Below are positions 1 through 9,966 of a stretch of 46,817 bases of DNA, one piece after another. Each line of letters opens with the position of its first letter. The stretch's first letter is position 1. The position numbers and the translations under genes were made by a program. Below the pieces are notes generated by a model, which was not told the DNA's origin, did not search any database, and was given only the letters and a program-made list of their open reading frames with translations. Source of the DNA: Candidatus Eiseniibacteriota bacterium (GTDB lineage: Bacteria > Joyebacterota > Joyebacteria > Joyebacterales > Joyebacteraceae). Location of the stretch: positions 1 through 46,817 of the forward strand of contig JAUVLP010000008.1 in NCBI GenBank assembly GCA_030600655.1, in the 5' to 3' direction.

Positions 1-2284
1 CCGTTGCTCCCAGTGCTGCTCCAAACAGGTCGGCTGCGTAGAGGCGCCCTCCAGTAGCAGCGACAGATCCGGTTTCAGAGCGGCCGGGGGAACTTCTCGA
101 CCCGTAGAGGGCAGCCGCCATGGGGAATTGCGCTCCGGCCAGGAGAGCTGACGCAACGACCAGCGTAGGAAACAGCACTGCCCAGTCCATCAGTCTCTCA
201 GGTGGAAGTCCGGATATCGTGTGCACGGCGCGGGCGAAGACCAGAGGGAGGAAACACATCCCAATCTGGAGAGCGATGAAGACGGGAAGGTTCGCGCGTC
301 GCCGAGCTATGCGGGAACCTGCCCACCCACCTGCTGCGAGTCCTCCCATGAACGCGGCGGCGATCATCGCAAGATCCTTGTAGACGTAACCGTAGAGACT
401 CTGAAACGCGACAATGGCGCCGATCTCCAGGGTCATTTCGGTGAATCCTACAACAACGACCGCAAGTACGACGGCGAATCTAAATGTGGTCGATGCAAAG
501 TCGTCCGGCTGACCACAGGCCTCTGCCGTATCGGTGAGACAGCGCCGGCGTAGCCGGTGTACCGTTGCCAAGGTGAGAGTAAGAGCGAGAGCCAGTGCTC
601 CCACAGCGAATGCGCTTGCCAAGGTGAATGTGGAGGCGGCCGATGAGAAGATCTCTGGAGTGGAGCCGAACTGGCGGCTCCACAGGACGAGTGAAAGCAG
701 ATAGCCGGCGGGTTCGAGATCACGGTTGATAGGAGGATCCGTTCTGCGAAGGGCAGCTTCGAGCGAGGCGATGCGTTCCGGGCGCAGCCTGTCATGCAGG
801 TAGTAGTCGCGAAAATGTACTACATCGAGTCGGCGCTCATCTACTCTACGTGATATCTCTGCGGCATCCCTTGTAATAAGACTGTCGTTCATCGTCGCAA
901 GAATGTGGCATGGGTCGCCTGGGAAGATCACTACGCTGTCAAAGACCTCGGACAGAGTGCTTCTCACGCATTCGAGGAAGCGTGCCAGTTCGTCGCCGAC
1001 GTAGTTCTCTGAGGACGTAGTGGAGATGGCCACGAGACCGTCCGGAGAGAGGGCTAGAGAGACTTCTCGGAAGAACTCCTCGGTATAGAAACGATTCAGG
1101 AAAGCGGTCGTGGGGTCAGACACGTTGACGATAATGACGTCATAGGTTCCAAAGGGGTGTTGTTTCACGAACAGCCGCGCGTCGATGAATACGGTCGAAA
1201 CCCTCGTGTCACTGAGGCCGGCAGTGAGAGATGTCCCGCTGACCGCAGTCGCTTCCTGTATGAGGTACGGGTCAAGTTCTACGTACTCAAGAGCGAGAAC
1301 AGTCGGGTGTTTGAGTATCTCTTCGACGGAGCCCCCCAGTCCTCCTCCAAGGAGAAGAACTGAGCGTGGAGATGGATGCTCAATCATTGCCAGATGGGCG
1401 GCTTCCTCCGCGGCAAGTCTGTTTGGAGAGGAGGCGACAAGCAGTCCATTCTCGTAGATGCTGGTCTGGGTACCGGTCTGCGCAGTCACGATTCGACCAT
1501 AGATGGAGTCGCTTGTGCTTATGAACCCGAGCTTTTCCCACTGTGCTGCCACGGTTGCATGATCCAATCTGTCGCCGGGGCCGGTGAGGGCGAGCGCAGA
1601 GAGAACAAGGGCAACGGCAGGAGCCGCCATCTGACGGAGCTGCGGCCTCGGCACTCCCGTCAGAACAAGGGAAAGGCCGGCGAGAGAAGAGATGAGGCCG
1701 GCAAGGAATGCTATATTGAGTGTCCCTACGTTGCCGAGCAGGACGAAGCTCAGCAGCGCACCGGCGATCAGTGCTCCGAGCGCCTCGTAGATGTAGACGT
1801 CACCCACCAGCTCGGTCTTGAGGAATGTGCTCCCGGAGCAACCGCGCCGGACTGGAGTACGCTCCCGGTGTGTTACTGCCACCGACAGCGCAAACATGGA
1901 GCCCGAAAGAAGCGTGAACGGTACGACAGAGATGAGCGCAGCCAGAACGAGCGGTTGAAGCCCTGTGAGTTCGCCGGGTGCGATGCCGATGAATCGATCT
2001 CCCACTCTCGACAGAAGAATGGCTAGAGGAGAAAGGACCGCCAGCACAGCAAAGGCAGCGGCCAGGGTGCCCCTGCCGGCGCGGCGGATGCGGCGCATGC
2101 GGCTCGCCATGGAACTCCCGGCGGCAGCAGAGATAAGCCATACTGACAGGGTGATGCCGAACGACATCTCGTTCCCACGCCAAGCAACCATGAGTTCGCG
2201 GAGGAGTAGTGCCTGGACTGTCAGCGTGGCGAAGCCCAGAGCGGCGAACGCCAGGCGCGGGATAATCGTGCGGCTCGACGGCAT
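1..2284 (-). CDS. Spermidine synthase-like methyltransferase-fold domain fused to multi-TM membrane domains (3' truncated by window edge)
   Basis: Open minus-strand frame from ATG at 2284 (GGAG upstream) to the window edge. Translates as MPSSRTIIPRLAFAALGFATLTVQALLLRELMVAWRGNEMSFG...VLLLGGGLGGSVEEILKH...YDVIIVNVSDPTTAFLNRFYTEEFFREV...GGRLYAADLFGAALGAT. Not in the ORF track because it has no stop inside the window. Confidence 0.85.
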   Translation of the reverse strand, partial: MPSSRTIIPRLAFAALGFATLTVQALLLRELMVAWRGNEMSFGITLSVWLISAAAGSSMASRMRRIRRAGRGTLAAAFAVLAVLSPLAILLSRVGDRFIGIAPGELTGLQPLVLAALISVVPFTLLSGSMFALSVAVTHRERTPVRRGCSGSTFLKTELVGDVYIYEALGALIAGALLSFVLLGNVGTLNIAFLAGLISSLAGLSLVLTGVPRPQLRQMAAPAVALVLSALALTGPGDRLDHATVAAQWEKLGFISTSDSIYGRIVTAQTGTQTSIYENGLLVASSPNRLAAEEAAHLAMIEHPSPRSVLLLGGGLGGSVEEILKHPTVLALEYVELDPYLIQEATAVSGTSLTAGLSDTRVSTVFIDARLFVKQHPFGTYDVIIVNVSDPTTAFLNRFYTEEFFREVSLALSPDGLVAISTTSSENYVGDELARFLECVRSTLSEVFDSVVIFPGDPCHILATMNDSLITRDAAEISRRVDERRLDVVHFRDYYLHDRLRPERIASLEAALRRTDPPINRDLEPAGYLLSLVLWSRQFGSTPEIFSSAASTFTLASAFAVGALALALTLTLATVHRLRRRCLTDTAEACGQPDDFASTTFRFAVVLAVVVVGFTEMTLEIGAIVAFQSLYGYVYKDLAMIAAAFMGGLAAGGWAGSRIARRRANLPVFIALQIGMCFLPLVFARAVHTISGLPPERLMDWAVLFPTLVVASALLAGAQFPMAAALYGSRSSPGRSETGSVAATGGRLYAADLFGAALGAT

Positions 2285-2405
2285 TGAGTGTTCTCCATAT
2301 GATATCACGATGCATTAAGTCTAACAGTCAAGGGGATGAGAAGGGAAGGGAAGTAGATGGGACCGAACTCTGCATCCTGTCTTAGGTTAGAGACCCAGAA
2401 AACGG

Positions 2406-2435
2406 TTGACACTCGCGAGAAGGGTCTGCTAGCCT
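2406..2435 (+). promoter_or_regulatory. sigma70-like promoter (TTGACA-N18-TAGCCT)
   Basis: TTGACA 2406-2411 and TAGCCT 2430-2435 upstream of the first + strand gene. Confidence 0.45.
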
Positions 2436-2575
2436 TCGTCGCAGCAGCGCGCGGCTTTGCTGCGGTTTTCTTCATTGCAGAGGCAATGTAGAAGGCGTGG
2501 TGCGTCTTCGGCAAGCGAATACAGTAATGCTCTCGTCGCAGCCTGCATCTGGTCGCGCGGCCTCCAGGAGGCGTG

Positions 2576-3739
2576 ATGTCACGGAATGAGGACCTGGAAA
2601 AGACCCAAATTGGCGAGTTCCTGACCCATTCTGCGGGAGGGCAGCGAAGCGGGGGCGGTCGTCATCCAAGGCTTGCCCGTTTCATCAGAATGTATCTCGA
2701 ACGCTTCAAGCGTCCGGAGCCCATCTCCTTTTCGCAGGCCTTCAGTCAAGTAAGTCGCATTCTGGTCATCCCCGAGCGAGGCGTTACGGGCGCTCTGTTC
2801 GCCGTTCCGACGTTGCGCGCGATGAGACGCGGTTTTCCTAACGGGAAGATCGCGGTGCTTGTTCACGATGAGGACAAGGATCTTCTTGAGGGGAGTGTCG
2901 AAGTCGACAGAGTGATAGGGTACAACCTTCCCCGTGGAATCAAGCGCTACTCTGCCCTCCTTGCTCTTGCGAAACGTTTCAAGTCCTACCGCTTGGATCT
3001 TGCGATAATTCTCGACAGGGAATTCGATTTGGAGAGGGTCTTCCTTTGCTACCTCACTGGTGCGCCGGTAAGGGCAGGTCTGCAGAGTGACGAGAGCCAT
3101 CCGTTTCTCAATCTCGAGGTGAGCCGGAACGTCTCCGGCAGCACGCGGGCGCAGCTTGGGATTGAGATCGCCCGCGTTATGGGAATAGATGTTACGGGAT
3201 TGCATCTGAGCTGGAGGATTCCGGAACGCGAGCGGCGGCTGGCTGAGCAGCTCATTCATTTCCGCAAGCCACGTGAGGACGAATTGTTGATCGGATTCGA
3301 TCCCGGGCCTGGACGAGGCGGAACTTCGATCTCTGTTTCGCAGCAGGCCAAGCTCCTGGACCGACTCTGCCTGGATTTCCGAGGGAGGGCGATTCTGCTG
3401 ACTGCGCCCGGGCATCATGAACTCATGGGGCGACTGGAATCGAAGCTGTCACGGGATCCGATCGTCGTGCAGCAGCGACGGATGCGCGATGTTGTGAGTC
3501 TCCTGAATCAGTGCGATCTCTTCGTGGCCGGCAATACCGATCTAGTTTACTTCGCAATAGCCATGAATGTTCCGACGGTATCACTCATGACACCACCAGA
3601 GATGGAGGAGGAGGCATTTCCTGCATCGGAGTACCTGGCGGTCGTGGAGCTGACTCCCGGAGCAAGATTCCCCATAGAGGACTTCATGGAGAGGACTCAG
3701 TCGGTTCTCTTGAAGGGTGCTCCGAAAGAGAAGGCGTAG
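2576..3739 (+). CDS. Divergent GT9 (heptosyltransferase-like) glycosyltransferase
   Basis: 388-aa ORF; AGGAGG just upstream. ILVIPERGVTGALFAVPTLRAMRRGFPNGKIAVLV N-terminus and GNTDLVYFAIAMNVPTVSLM C-terminal motif resemble GT9. Confidence 0.7.
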   Translation: MSRNEDLEKTQIGEFLTHSAGGQRSGGGRHPRLARFIRMYLERFKRPEPISFSQAFSQVSRILVIPERGVTGALFAVPTLRAMRRGFPNGKIAVLVHDEDKDLLEGSVEVDRVIGYNLPRGIKRYSALLALAKRFKSYRLDLAIILDREFDLERVFLCYLTGAPVRAGLQSDESHPFLNLEVSRNVSGSTRAQLGIEIARVMGIDVTGLHLSWRIPERERRLAEQLIHFRKPREDELLIGFDPGPGRGGTSISVSQQAKLLDRLCLDFRGRAILLTAPGHHELMGRLESKLSRDPIVVQQRRMRDVVSLLNQCDLFVAGNTDLVYFAIAMNVPTVSLMTPPEMEEEAFPASEYLAVVELTPGARFPIEDFMERTQSVLLKGAPKEKA

Positions 3740-3740
3740 C

Positions 3741-5687
3741 ATGACTCAGTTTCTGCGCCTGATGAGATATGTGAGGCCGTACTGGCGTCGCCTTGTGGCG
3801 GCGCTATTGTGCATGACGGTCTTCGCTGCTCTGAGTGGCGTCTCGCTTGGTATGATCCTTCCCTTTGTGAACGTACTCTTCGAAGAGCAAGCGCTTGTGA
3901 CTACCGAGGTCGGTCATGCGGCCGTCGTCGCACCTGCGGAGAACGCAGGTGGATTCCTGGGAACTGTGGTTAACGACATCGAGAGAGGGGACATCGGGCT
4001 TGGCGGAGTGAAGCAAGAACTCCGTGTCCGGATGCTCGCGCTGTTTGCGAGCGACACGCCCCAGTCGGTGCTTCTCAAGGTCAGCCTGGGTCTCGTTGTC
4101 GTCTTTCTTGTGCGCGCGGTTTTCTACTATCTGCAGGCTCTTCTCATGATCACTCTTGAGCAGCGCGTCATTCGTGATCTGAGGAACGCTCTGTTCTCAC
4201 ATATTACCAGACTGTCGCTCTCATTTTTCCAGCGCGAGCAGACGGGGCAGCTCATCTCACGCATCACGAACGACGTGATGCTGGTGCGTGGTGCACTGGT
4301 GGCGACTTTCGCAGACATGTTCCGTGAGTCACTTCTGGCCATCATCTACCTCGGTATGGCCGTGTGGATAAGCTGGCGTCTCTCGATAATTACTATGCTT
4401 GTACTTCCTCCAATGATTCTGCTGATCGGCAGGATCGGGATTCGGCTCAGGCGTCGGAACGTCCGCATTCAGGAGAAGATGGCTGATATCACATCGACCG
4501 TCGAGGAATCAGTGTCCGGCATCAGGGTGGTTCAGGCGTTCGGCATGGAGGAATACGAACGGAGGCGGTTCTCTTCCCACACTGCGGCGTACTTGAGGCG
4601 GTTCGTCAGGATGGAAGTGCTCAGCGCATTGGCCGCACCGCTGACGGAGTTTCTCGGGGTCGTCGCAGTCGTCGCTATCCTCTGGTACGGTGGACGTCAT
4701 GTGCTTCTGTTCAGGACGATGTCATCGGATTGGTTTCTTGTATTCCTTGCTGCCTCGCTTTCCACAATGCGGCCTCTGAAGAACATCTCGAAGGCCAATG
4801 CTCGACTCCAGACCGGCCTCGCGGCGGCCGGCAGAGTCTTTGACACTCTCGATACGCAGCCTGCCATCAAGAGCGCTCCCGGCGCCGAGCCCATTCGTGG
4901 CTTCGAAGAGGTCATTCGCTACGAAGGTGTGACATTCCGCTATGAGACCGGGCCGGACGTGCTGAACGGCATTGATCTATCGATGCGGCGAGGTGAAGTC
5001 GTGGCGATCGTTGGTCCCAGTGGGGCAGGAAAGTCAACGCTGATGGATCTTCTGCCGCGCTTCTACGACCCAACGGCCGGGCGCATCACCATCGATGGGC
5101 GTGACATCAAGGAGATCGAACTGGATTCTCTTCGTGGCCTCATGGGGATAGTTACGCAGGAAACGATACTCTTCAATGATACGCTCGCTGCGAACATCGC
5201 CTACGGTGTAGAAGACGCTGGGCACGACGACGTCGTCGCTGCAGCTGCTGCTGCGAACGCGCAGGGATTCATCGAGTCGATGTCGGAGGCGTACGACACC
5301 GTGATTGGCGAGCGCGGAACACGACTCTCCGGTGGTGAGAGGCAGCGCATCGCCATCGCCCGGGCTATTCTCAAGGACCCTCCTATCCTCATCTTCGATG
5401 AGGCGACGTCATCGCTGGACACCGAATCCGAACGACTCGTACAGGGCGCCATAGAACGACTGCTCAAGGGTAGAACGGTTTTGATCATTGCCCATCGCCT
5501 GTCGACCGTAAGGAATGCTGACCGGATCATTGTGGTCGATGGTGGTTCGATCGTGGATAGTGGCAGCCACGCTGAGCTCATGCAGCGGGATGGGTTGTAC
5601 CGACGTCTCTACGAGATGCAGTTCAGCGACGAGGATGGAGACGGCCGTGGCGATGACGAGAGCCGGAAGCAGCAGTCCGCTTCCTGA
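3741..5687 (+). CDS. MsbA-type ABC transporter (fused TM + ATPase)
   Basis: Six-TM ABC exporter N-terminus, Walker A GPSGAGKST, LSGGERQR signature, Walker B ILIFDEATSSLD. Confidence 0.92.
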   Translation: MTQFLRLMRYVRPYWRRLVAALLCMTVFAALSGVSLGMILPFVNVLFEEQALVTTEVGHAAVVAPAENAGGFLGTVVNDIERGDIGLGGVKQELRVRMLALFASDTPQSVLLKVSLGLVVVFLVRAVFYYLQALLMITLEQRVIRDLRNALFSHITRLSLSFFQREQTGQLISRITNDVMLVRGALVATFADMFRESLLAIIYLGMAVWISWRLSIITMLVLPPMILLIGRIGIRLRRRNVRIQEKMADITSTVEESVSGIRVVQAFGMEEYERRRFSSHTAAYLRRFVRMEVLSALAAPLTEFLGVVAVVAILWYGGRHVLLFRTMSSDWFLVFLAASLSTMRPLKNISKANARLQTGLAAAGRVFDTLDTQPAIKSAPGAEPIRGFEEVIRYEGVTFRYETGPDVLNGIDLSMRRGEVVAIVGPSGAGKSTLMDLLPRFYDPTAGRITIDGRDIKEIELDSLRGLMGIVTQETILFNDTLAANIAYGVEDAGHDDVVAAAAAANAQGFIESMSEAYDTVIGERGTRLSGGERQRIAIARAILKDPPILIFDEATSSLDTESERLVQGAIERLLKGRTVLIIAHRLSTVRNADRIIVVDGGSIVDSGSHAELMQRDGLYRRLYEMQFSDEDGDGRGDDESRKQQSAS

Positions 5688-6708
5688 GGAAAGCATACTT
5701 GTCGTTCGGATGAGCTCGGTCGGCGACATTGTTCTGACCGAGCCCGTGATCGCTGCGCTCAAGAGCGCTTATCCGGATGCGCGAATCGGGTTCATCGTCA
5801 AACGAAAGTACGTCGATCTCATCGCATCCAATCCGGCAATAGATACCATTCATCTTCTGGACGATAGTTCCTTCTCCGCTCTGAGGCGGCTCTGCCGCGA
5901 AGTGCGAGCTGGAGGCTACTCAGCCGTAGTGGACCTTCACCGGAACGCCAGGAGCCTTGCCCTGACCGTGTGTTCACGCGCGTCTCTGGCCACTGCTTAC
6001 AGGAAGCGGGATCTCAGAGATTCCCTGAGAGTCCGTATCGGGCGACGTCCATTCCGGGCATCCAAGAGGTTGGTCGAACGCTACCTGGACGCGCTTGCTC
6101 CTCTGGGTCTGAGACCGGCATGCAGGAAGCCTCGCTTCCATCTTTCGCCCAGCGACGAGGAGTGGGCTGTTCGCTATCTTGACGATCTTGGTCTCGTACC
6201 GGGTGCCTACGCTGCAGTGGTTCCGGGAGCGCTCTGGGCCACTAAGCGCTGGCCGGCAAGGCGGTTTTCCGCCGTGTCAAGCGCTCTCGCTGCGGAATTC
6301 GATCTCAGTGTCCTTCTTCTGGGATCAATGTCGGAGCGGCAGCTCTGTGAGGATATCGCTGGATATGCGGGCTCCCGTGTTCTCGTCGCGGCAGGAGAGA
6401 CGAAGCTCGGGCAGATGGCGGCCGTCATCGGGTCCGCGCGTATCTTCATCGGAAACGACAGCGGCCCGATGCATATCGCTGCGGCGCTGGGTACGCCCAC
6501 GGTGGCGATCTTTGGCCCCACCGATCCGGGGCAGTTCGACTTCGAAAACAACGAAGTCGTCTACGCGGATCTCGAATGCAGCGCTTGTTCGTTCTACGGT
6601 ACGGATGCGTGCAAGCTTGGTCACTGGCAGTGCATGGAGAGCCTGAGTGCCGGGCTTGTCCTTTCGGCAGCACGGCGTCTTCTCAAGACCTCGGATGGTG
6701 TCTCATGA
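5653..6708 (+). CDS. GT9 family glycosyltransferase (heptosyltransferase-like)
   Basis: ILVVRMSSVGDIVLTEPVIAALKSAYPDARIGFIVK and GNDSGPMHIAAALGTPTVAIFGPTDP. Start overlaps the ABC gene by 35 nt; the track's start at 5515 is too early. Confidence 0.88.
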   Translation: MTRAGSSSPLPEESILVVRMSSVGDIVLTEPVIAALKSAYPDARIGFIVKRKYVDLIASNPAIDTIHLLDDSSFSALRRLCREVRAGGYSAVVDLHRNARSLALTVCSRASLATAYRKRDLRDSLRVRIGRRPFRASKRLVERYLDALAPLGLRPACRKPRFHLSPSDEEWAVRYLDDLGLVPGAYAAVVPGALWATKRWPARRFSAVSSALAAEFDLSVLLLGSMSERQLCEDIAGYAGSRVLVAAGETKLGQMAAVIGSARIFIGNDSGPMHIAAALGTPTVAIFGPTDPGQFDFENNEVVYADLECSACSFYGTDACKLGHWQCMESLSAGLVLSAARRLLKTSDGVS

Positions 6709-7730
6709 GGTACCTTGTTATTCAGACGGCCTTTCTCGGAGATGCTGTTCTGACGCTCCCGCTTCTATCAGTCCTCAGGCGAAGGGGCGGTGCGAACTGG
6801 GTCGGGGTGGTGGCCTCGCCACCGGGGGCTGAATTCCTCCGGGAGCAGGGAGTCGCGGACCTGGTCGTGGAGTATGACAAACGAGGCGTTGATCGCGGGC
6901 TCGGCGCATACCGGCGTCTTATCAGCGATATCAGGAAGCTCCATATCGATGTTGCGCTGGTACCGCATCGTTCGTTCAGAAGTGCGCTTCTTCCAGCGCT
7001 GGCCGGTGTGCCGGTCCGGGTAGGATTCGATGAGAGCGGCGGACGGCTCTTCCTGACCGATGTCGTCAAGTACAGGCTCCGGGACCATGAGATCGAGCGC
7101 GTGGCCTCGCTTGCCGGACCAGTCGGTGTTGTCCTGGAGAGCGGACGGGTGCCTTTTGATATCCGAGTTCCGTCAGGAGAGACTGGTGCGCTGGGCGTCG
7201 CACTTTTCGAACGTGGTATAGAAACCGGACGCGCACTCGTGGCCATCAGTCCCGGAAGCAGGTGGTCAACGAAACGCTGGTTGCCGGACCGCTTCGCCGG
7301 TGTCGCCCGGGCGCTATCTGATGAGCACGGCATGACGGCCGTGATCGTCGGATCGGATGCCGACATGGAGGTTGGGGCGGCGGTGTCGGCGTCTGCCGGT
7401 TCGGACGTGATCGATCTAACCGGCAGGCTCGGCTTGGGGGAGTGGGTGGCCCTGCTTGACAGGGCCGAACTGCTGATCTCAAACGACTCCGCAGCCGCTC
7501 ATGTGGCTGCCGGCGTGGGAACGCCCGTCGTGGCGATTTTCGGCCCGACCGTCGAAGGACAGGGTTTCATACCATATACCGATAGCGCTCTGATCGTGGG
7601 TGTGGACCTTCCGTGTCGTCCCTGTGGCCGGCATGGAGGCGATCAGTGTGGTCTGGGCACGCATGCGTGCATGACGGGAGTCAGTGAATCCGACGTGCTC
7701 AAGGCTGCCAACCGCCTTCTGAGCGGATAG
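6705..7730 (+). CDS. GT9 family glycosyltransferase (heptosyltransferase-like)
   Basis: MRYLVIQTAFLGDAVLTLPLLSVL; SNDSAAAHVAAGVGTPVVAIFGPT. ATGA coupling with the previous gene. Confidence 0.88.
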   Translation: MRYLVIQTAFLGDAVLTLPLLSVLRRRGGANWVGVVASPPGAEFLREQGVADLVVEYDKRGVDRGLGAYRRLISDIRKLHIDVALVPHRSFRSALLPALAGVPVRVGFDESGGRLFLTDVVKYRLRDHEIERVASLAGPVGVVLESGRVPFDIRVPSGETGALGVALFERGIETGRALVAISPGSRWSTKRWLPDRFAGVARALSDEHGMTAVIVGSDADMEVGAAVSASAGSDVIDLTGRLGLGEWVALLDRAELLISNDSAAAHVAAGVGTPVVAIFGPTVEGQGFIPYTDSALIVGVDLPCRPCGRHGGDQCGLGTHACMTGVSESDVLKAANRLLSG

Positions 7731-7738
7731 AGGTTCTG

Positions 7739-8866
7739 ATGGATGTGCTCCTGATCACGGATTCGATGATATGGACCGCAGAGGCAGAGTACGCCCTTTC
7801 TGTGGCATTGGCCGAGGCGTCTGCCGGCCTTTCAGTCACGGTTGCTGCGCCGCAGGGGAGCGAGATGGCATCGCGCGCAGAGGGATACTTCCGTATCGCA
7901 GAGCTTCCGGGAGTCGAGCCGTCGCGGTCGCCAGCGGAGTTCACGGCCTGTGTCAGGTGGTTGGCGTACCTGGTGCGGCGAGAGCGACCGGACATTGTGC
8001 ATTCCTCTCGCTCCACAGCTCATCTCATGGCGGCTCTGGTATGCGGGCGATCTGTTCCCGTCATTCATCTCAGAGGAGGAGCGGCTCCACCTTCGCGACA
8101 TCTGTTGAACCGGTTTCTCTACCGTACGCTGACGTCTGCCGTCGTTGTGTCATCAAGGCGCGTGGAAGGGTGGGTCGCCGCGGGACTCGGCATGGATGCG
8201 AGTCGTGTTTTCCGTGTCTACGCTCCCGTCGACACCGCGCGATTCGTCACATCAACGCCTGATACTGAGCTCCGCTGTGAGCTTGGGGTCGCGCCTGAGG
8301 CCCGAATGATCGTGAATGTGGCACGGCTCGCGCCGGTCAAGGGGCATGCTGCTCTTCTGGATGCGATGCGGATTGTTATCAGCCGGATCCCGGAAGCCGT
8401 GCTTGTGCTGGTCGGTGAACCGTGGTCCGGGCAGCCTGAGGAACTCATGCAGCAGGCAGAGCGACTCGGGATTGCCTCTAACGTGTATTTCGCCGGACGC
8501 CGGGAAGATGTTCCGCGGTTCCTGTCATCTGCTGAACTGTGTATATCGTCCTCTCTCGCAAGTGAAGAGAATTCGCGCGCCGTGAGTGAGTACATGGCTG
8601 CTGGGTGTCCCGTGGTGGGGACCAGCGTAGGTGTCATCCCGGAACTCATTATAGACGGAGTCACGGGGCTCATCGCGCGACCGGGGGATGAGGCGGAACT
8701 GGCTGAGTGCATCCTGGCGCTTCTGACGGATCGGGAGCGTGCGAAGCGGATGGGGGCAGCGGGCCGGAGCCGGGCTGAGAGGATGCTCTCGATCGAAGCG
8801 TTCTTGTCTTCGCTGACGTGCGTTCTCGATCGTGTGGGGATCGGAGCACGAGGAGGCGTCTCGTGA
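7739..8866 (+). CDS. GT4-like glycosyltransferase
   Basis: GT-B C-terminal domain: IVNVARLAPVKGHAALLDAM...SSLASEENSRAVSEYMAAGCPVVGTSVGVIPELI. Confidence 0.87.
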   Translation: MDVLLITDSMIWTAEAEYALSVALAEASAGLSVTVAAPQGSEMASRAEGYFRIAELPGVEPSRSPAEFTACVRWLAYLVRRERPDIVHSSRSTAHLMAALVCGRSVPVIHLRGGAAPPSRHLLNRFLYRTLTSAVVVSSRRVEGWVAAGLGMDASRVFRVYAPVDTARFVTSTPDTELRCELGVAPEARMIVNVARLAPVKGHAALLDAMRIVISRIPEAVLVLVGEPWSGQPEELMQQAERLGIASNVYFAGRREDVPRFLSSAELCISSSLASEENSRAVSEYMAAGCPVVGTSVGVIPELIIDGVTGLIARPGDEAELAECILALLTDRERAKRMGAAGRSRAERMLSIEAFLSSLTCVLDRVGIGARGGVS

Positions 8867-9966
8867 GGGTGCTCTTCATCAATTCGATGAGGGCGTTCGG
8901 GGGGGGCGAGCGGTGGCTGCTGGAAGTGGCTGCCGGACTCGTTGCCAGGGGGCACCAGGCGAGTGTAGCGGCGCGGCAAGGGAGCGCGCTTGCGACGCTC
9001 GCTCGCAGAGATGGGCATCCAGTGTCCGAATTCCCAATGCGTGGGGATATCGACGTGCAGTCGATCATCGGGATCACGAGACTGATGAAACGCAGTAGAA
9101 TCGATGTCGTCAGTGTCAACGTGCAACGAGCGGTGAGACTCGGAGCAGTGGCCGCGTACTTCGCCGGGATAGGAGCCGTTGTCGAGCGGCGCGGACTCCT
9201 GTTCCGACTCAAGAACACGGCGCGCAATCGCTTCATCTACAAGCGACTCATCAGTCGCGTAATAGCCAATTGTGAGGCCATCAAGGACGACATCACGTCG
9301 TCCGGTGTCGTGCCGCCGCGGCACGTAACCGTCATTCCCAACGGGATAGACCCGTCGCGCGTCATGGGTGGCGAGGGGATGGAGCTGAGAAGTGAACTTG
9401 GGATAGGCGAAAAGACTCCTGTCATAGCCATTATCGGGCGTCTCGTGTCGGACAAGGGACACGGTGTTGCGCTCGATGCGTTTTCGCGCATACTTGCCGA
9501 AAGCCCAGACTGCTGTCTTCTGATCACAGGATCGGGCAGGCTGTTGGGTGAACTCCGGCGGCGAGCCCGTCCGCTTGGCGCGGCCGCGCACTTTCTCGGA
9601 CACCGTGACGATATCCCCGCAGTTCTGGATGCCGCCGACGTCACGATGGTCACGAGTTTTCGGGAGGGGATGCCGCACGTGGTTCTTGAGAGCATGGCGG
9701 CAGGTACCCCTGTGGTGGCTACGCCTGCAGCAGGAATACCTGAACTGATAGAGCACGAACTGGACGGCCTGATCGTCGCGATGCATGATCCCCGCAGTAC
9801 GGCGCAGGCAGTGCTCCGAATCTTGAGCGATGACGGACTGGCGCACCGCCTTGCAGCAAACGCCAACAGGCGTGTGCGCGCCGAGTTCTCGCTCGATCTC
9901 ATGATCGATCGCGTGGAAGCCTGTTTCGAGGAAGAAGCTGCGGCCGCGATGAGGGGTGAGCGATGA
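8863..9966 (+). CDS. GT4-like glycosyltransferase
   Basis: VRVLFINSMRAFGGGERWLLEVA; EGMPHVVLESMAAGTPVVATPAAGIPELIE. GTGA overlap with the previous stop. Confidence 0.87.
   Translation: MRVLFINSMRAFGGGERWLLEVAAGLVARGHQASVAARQGSALATLARRDGHPVSEFPMRGDIDVQSIIGITRLMKRSRIDVVSVNVQRAVRLGAVAAYFAGIGAVVERRGLLFRLKNTARNRFIYKRLISRVIANCEAIKDDITSSGVVPPRHVTVIPNGIDPSRVMGGEGMELRSELGIGEKTPVIAIIGRLVSDKGHGVALDAFSRILAESPDCCLLITGSGRLLGELRRRARPLGAAAHFLGHRDDIPAVLDAADVTMVTSFREGMPHVVLESMAAGTPVVATPAAGIPELIEHELDGLIVAMHDPRSTAQAVLRILSDDGLAHRLAANANRRVRAEFSLDLMIDRVEACFEEEAAAAMRGER

Noticed and set aside
1376-2026. 216-aa + strand ORF
   Set aside because: Antisense to the spermidine-synthase-like gene, whose conserved motifs are convincing.
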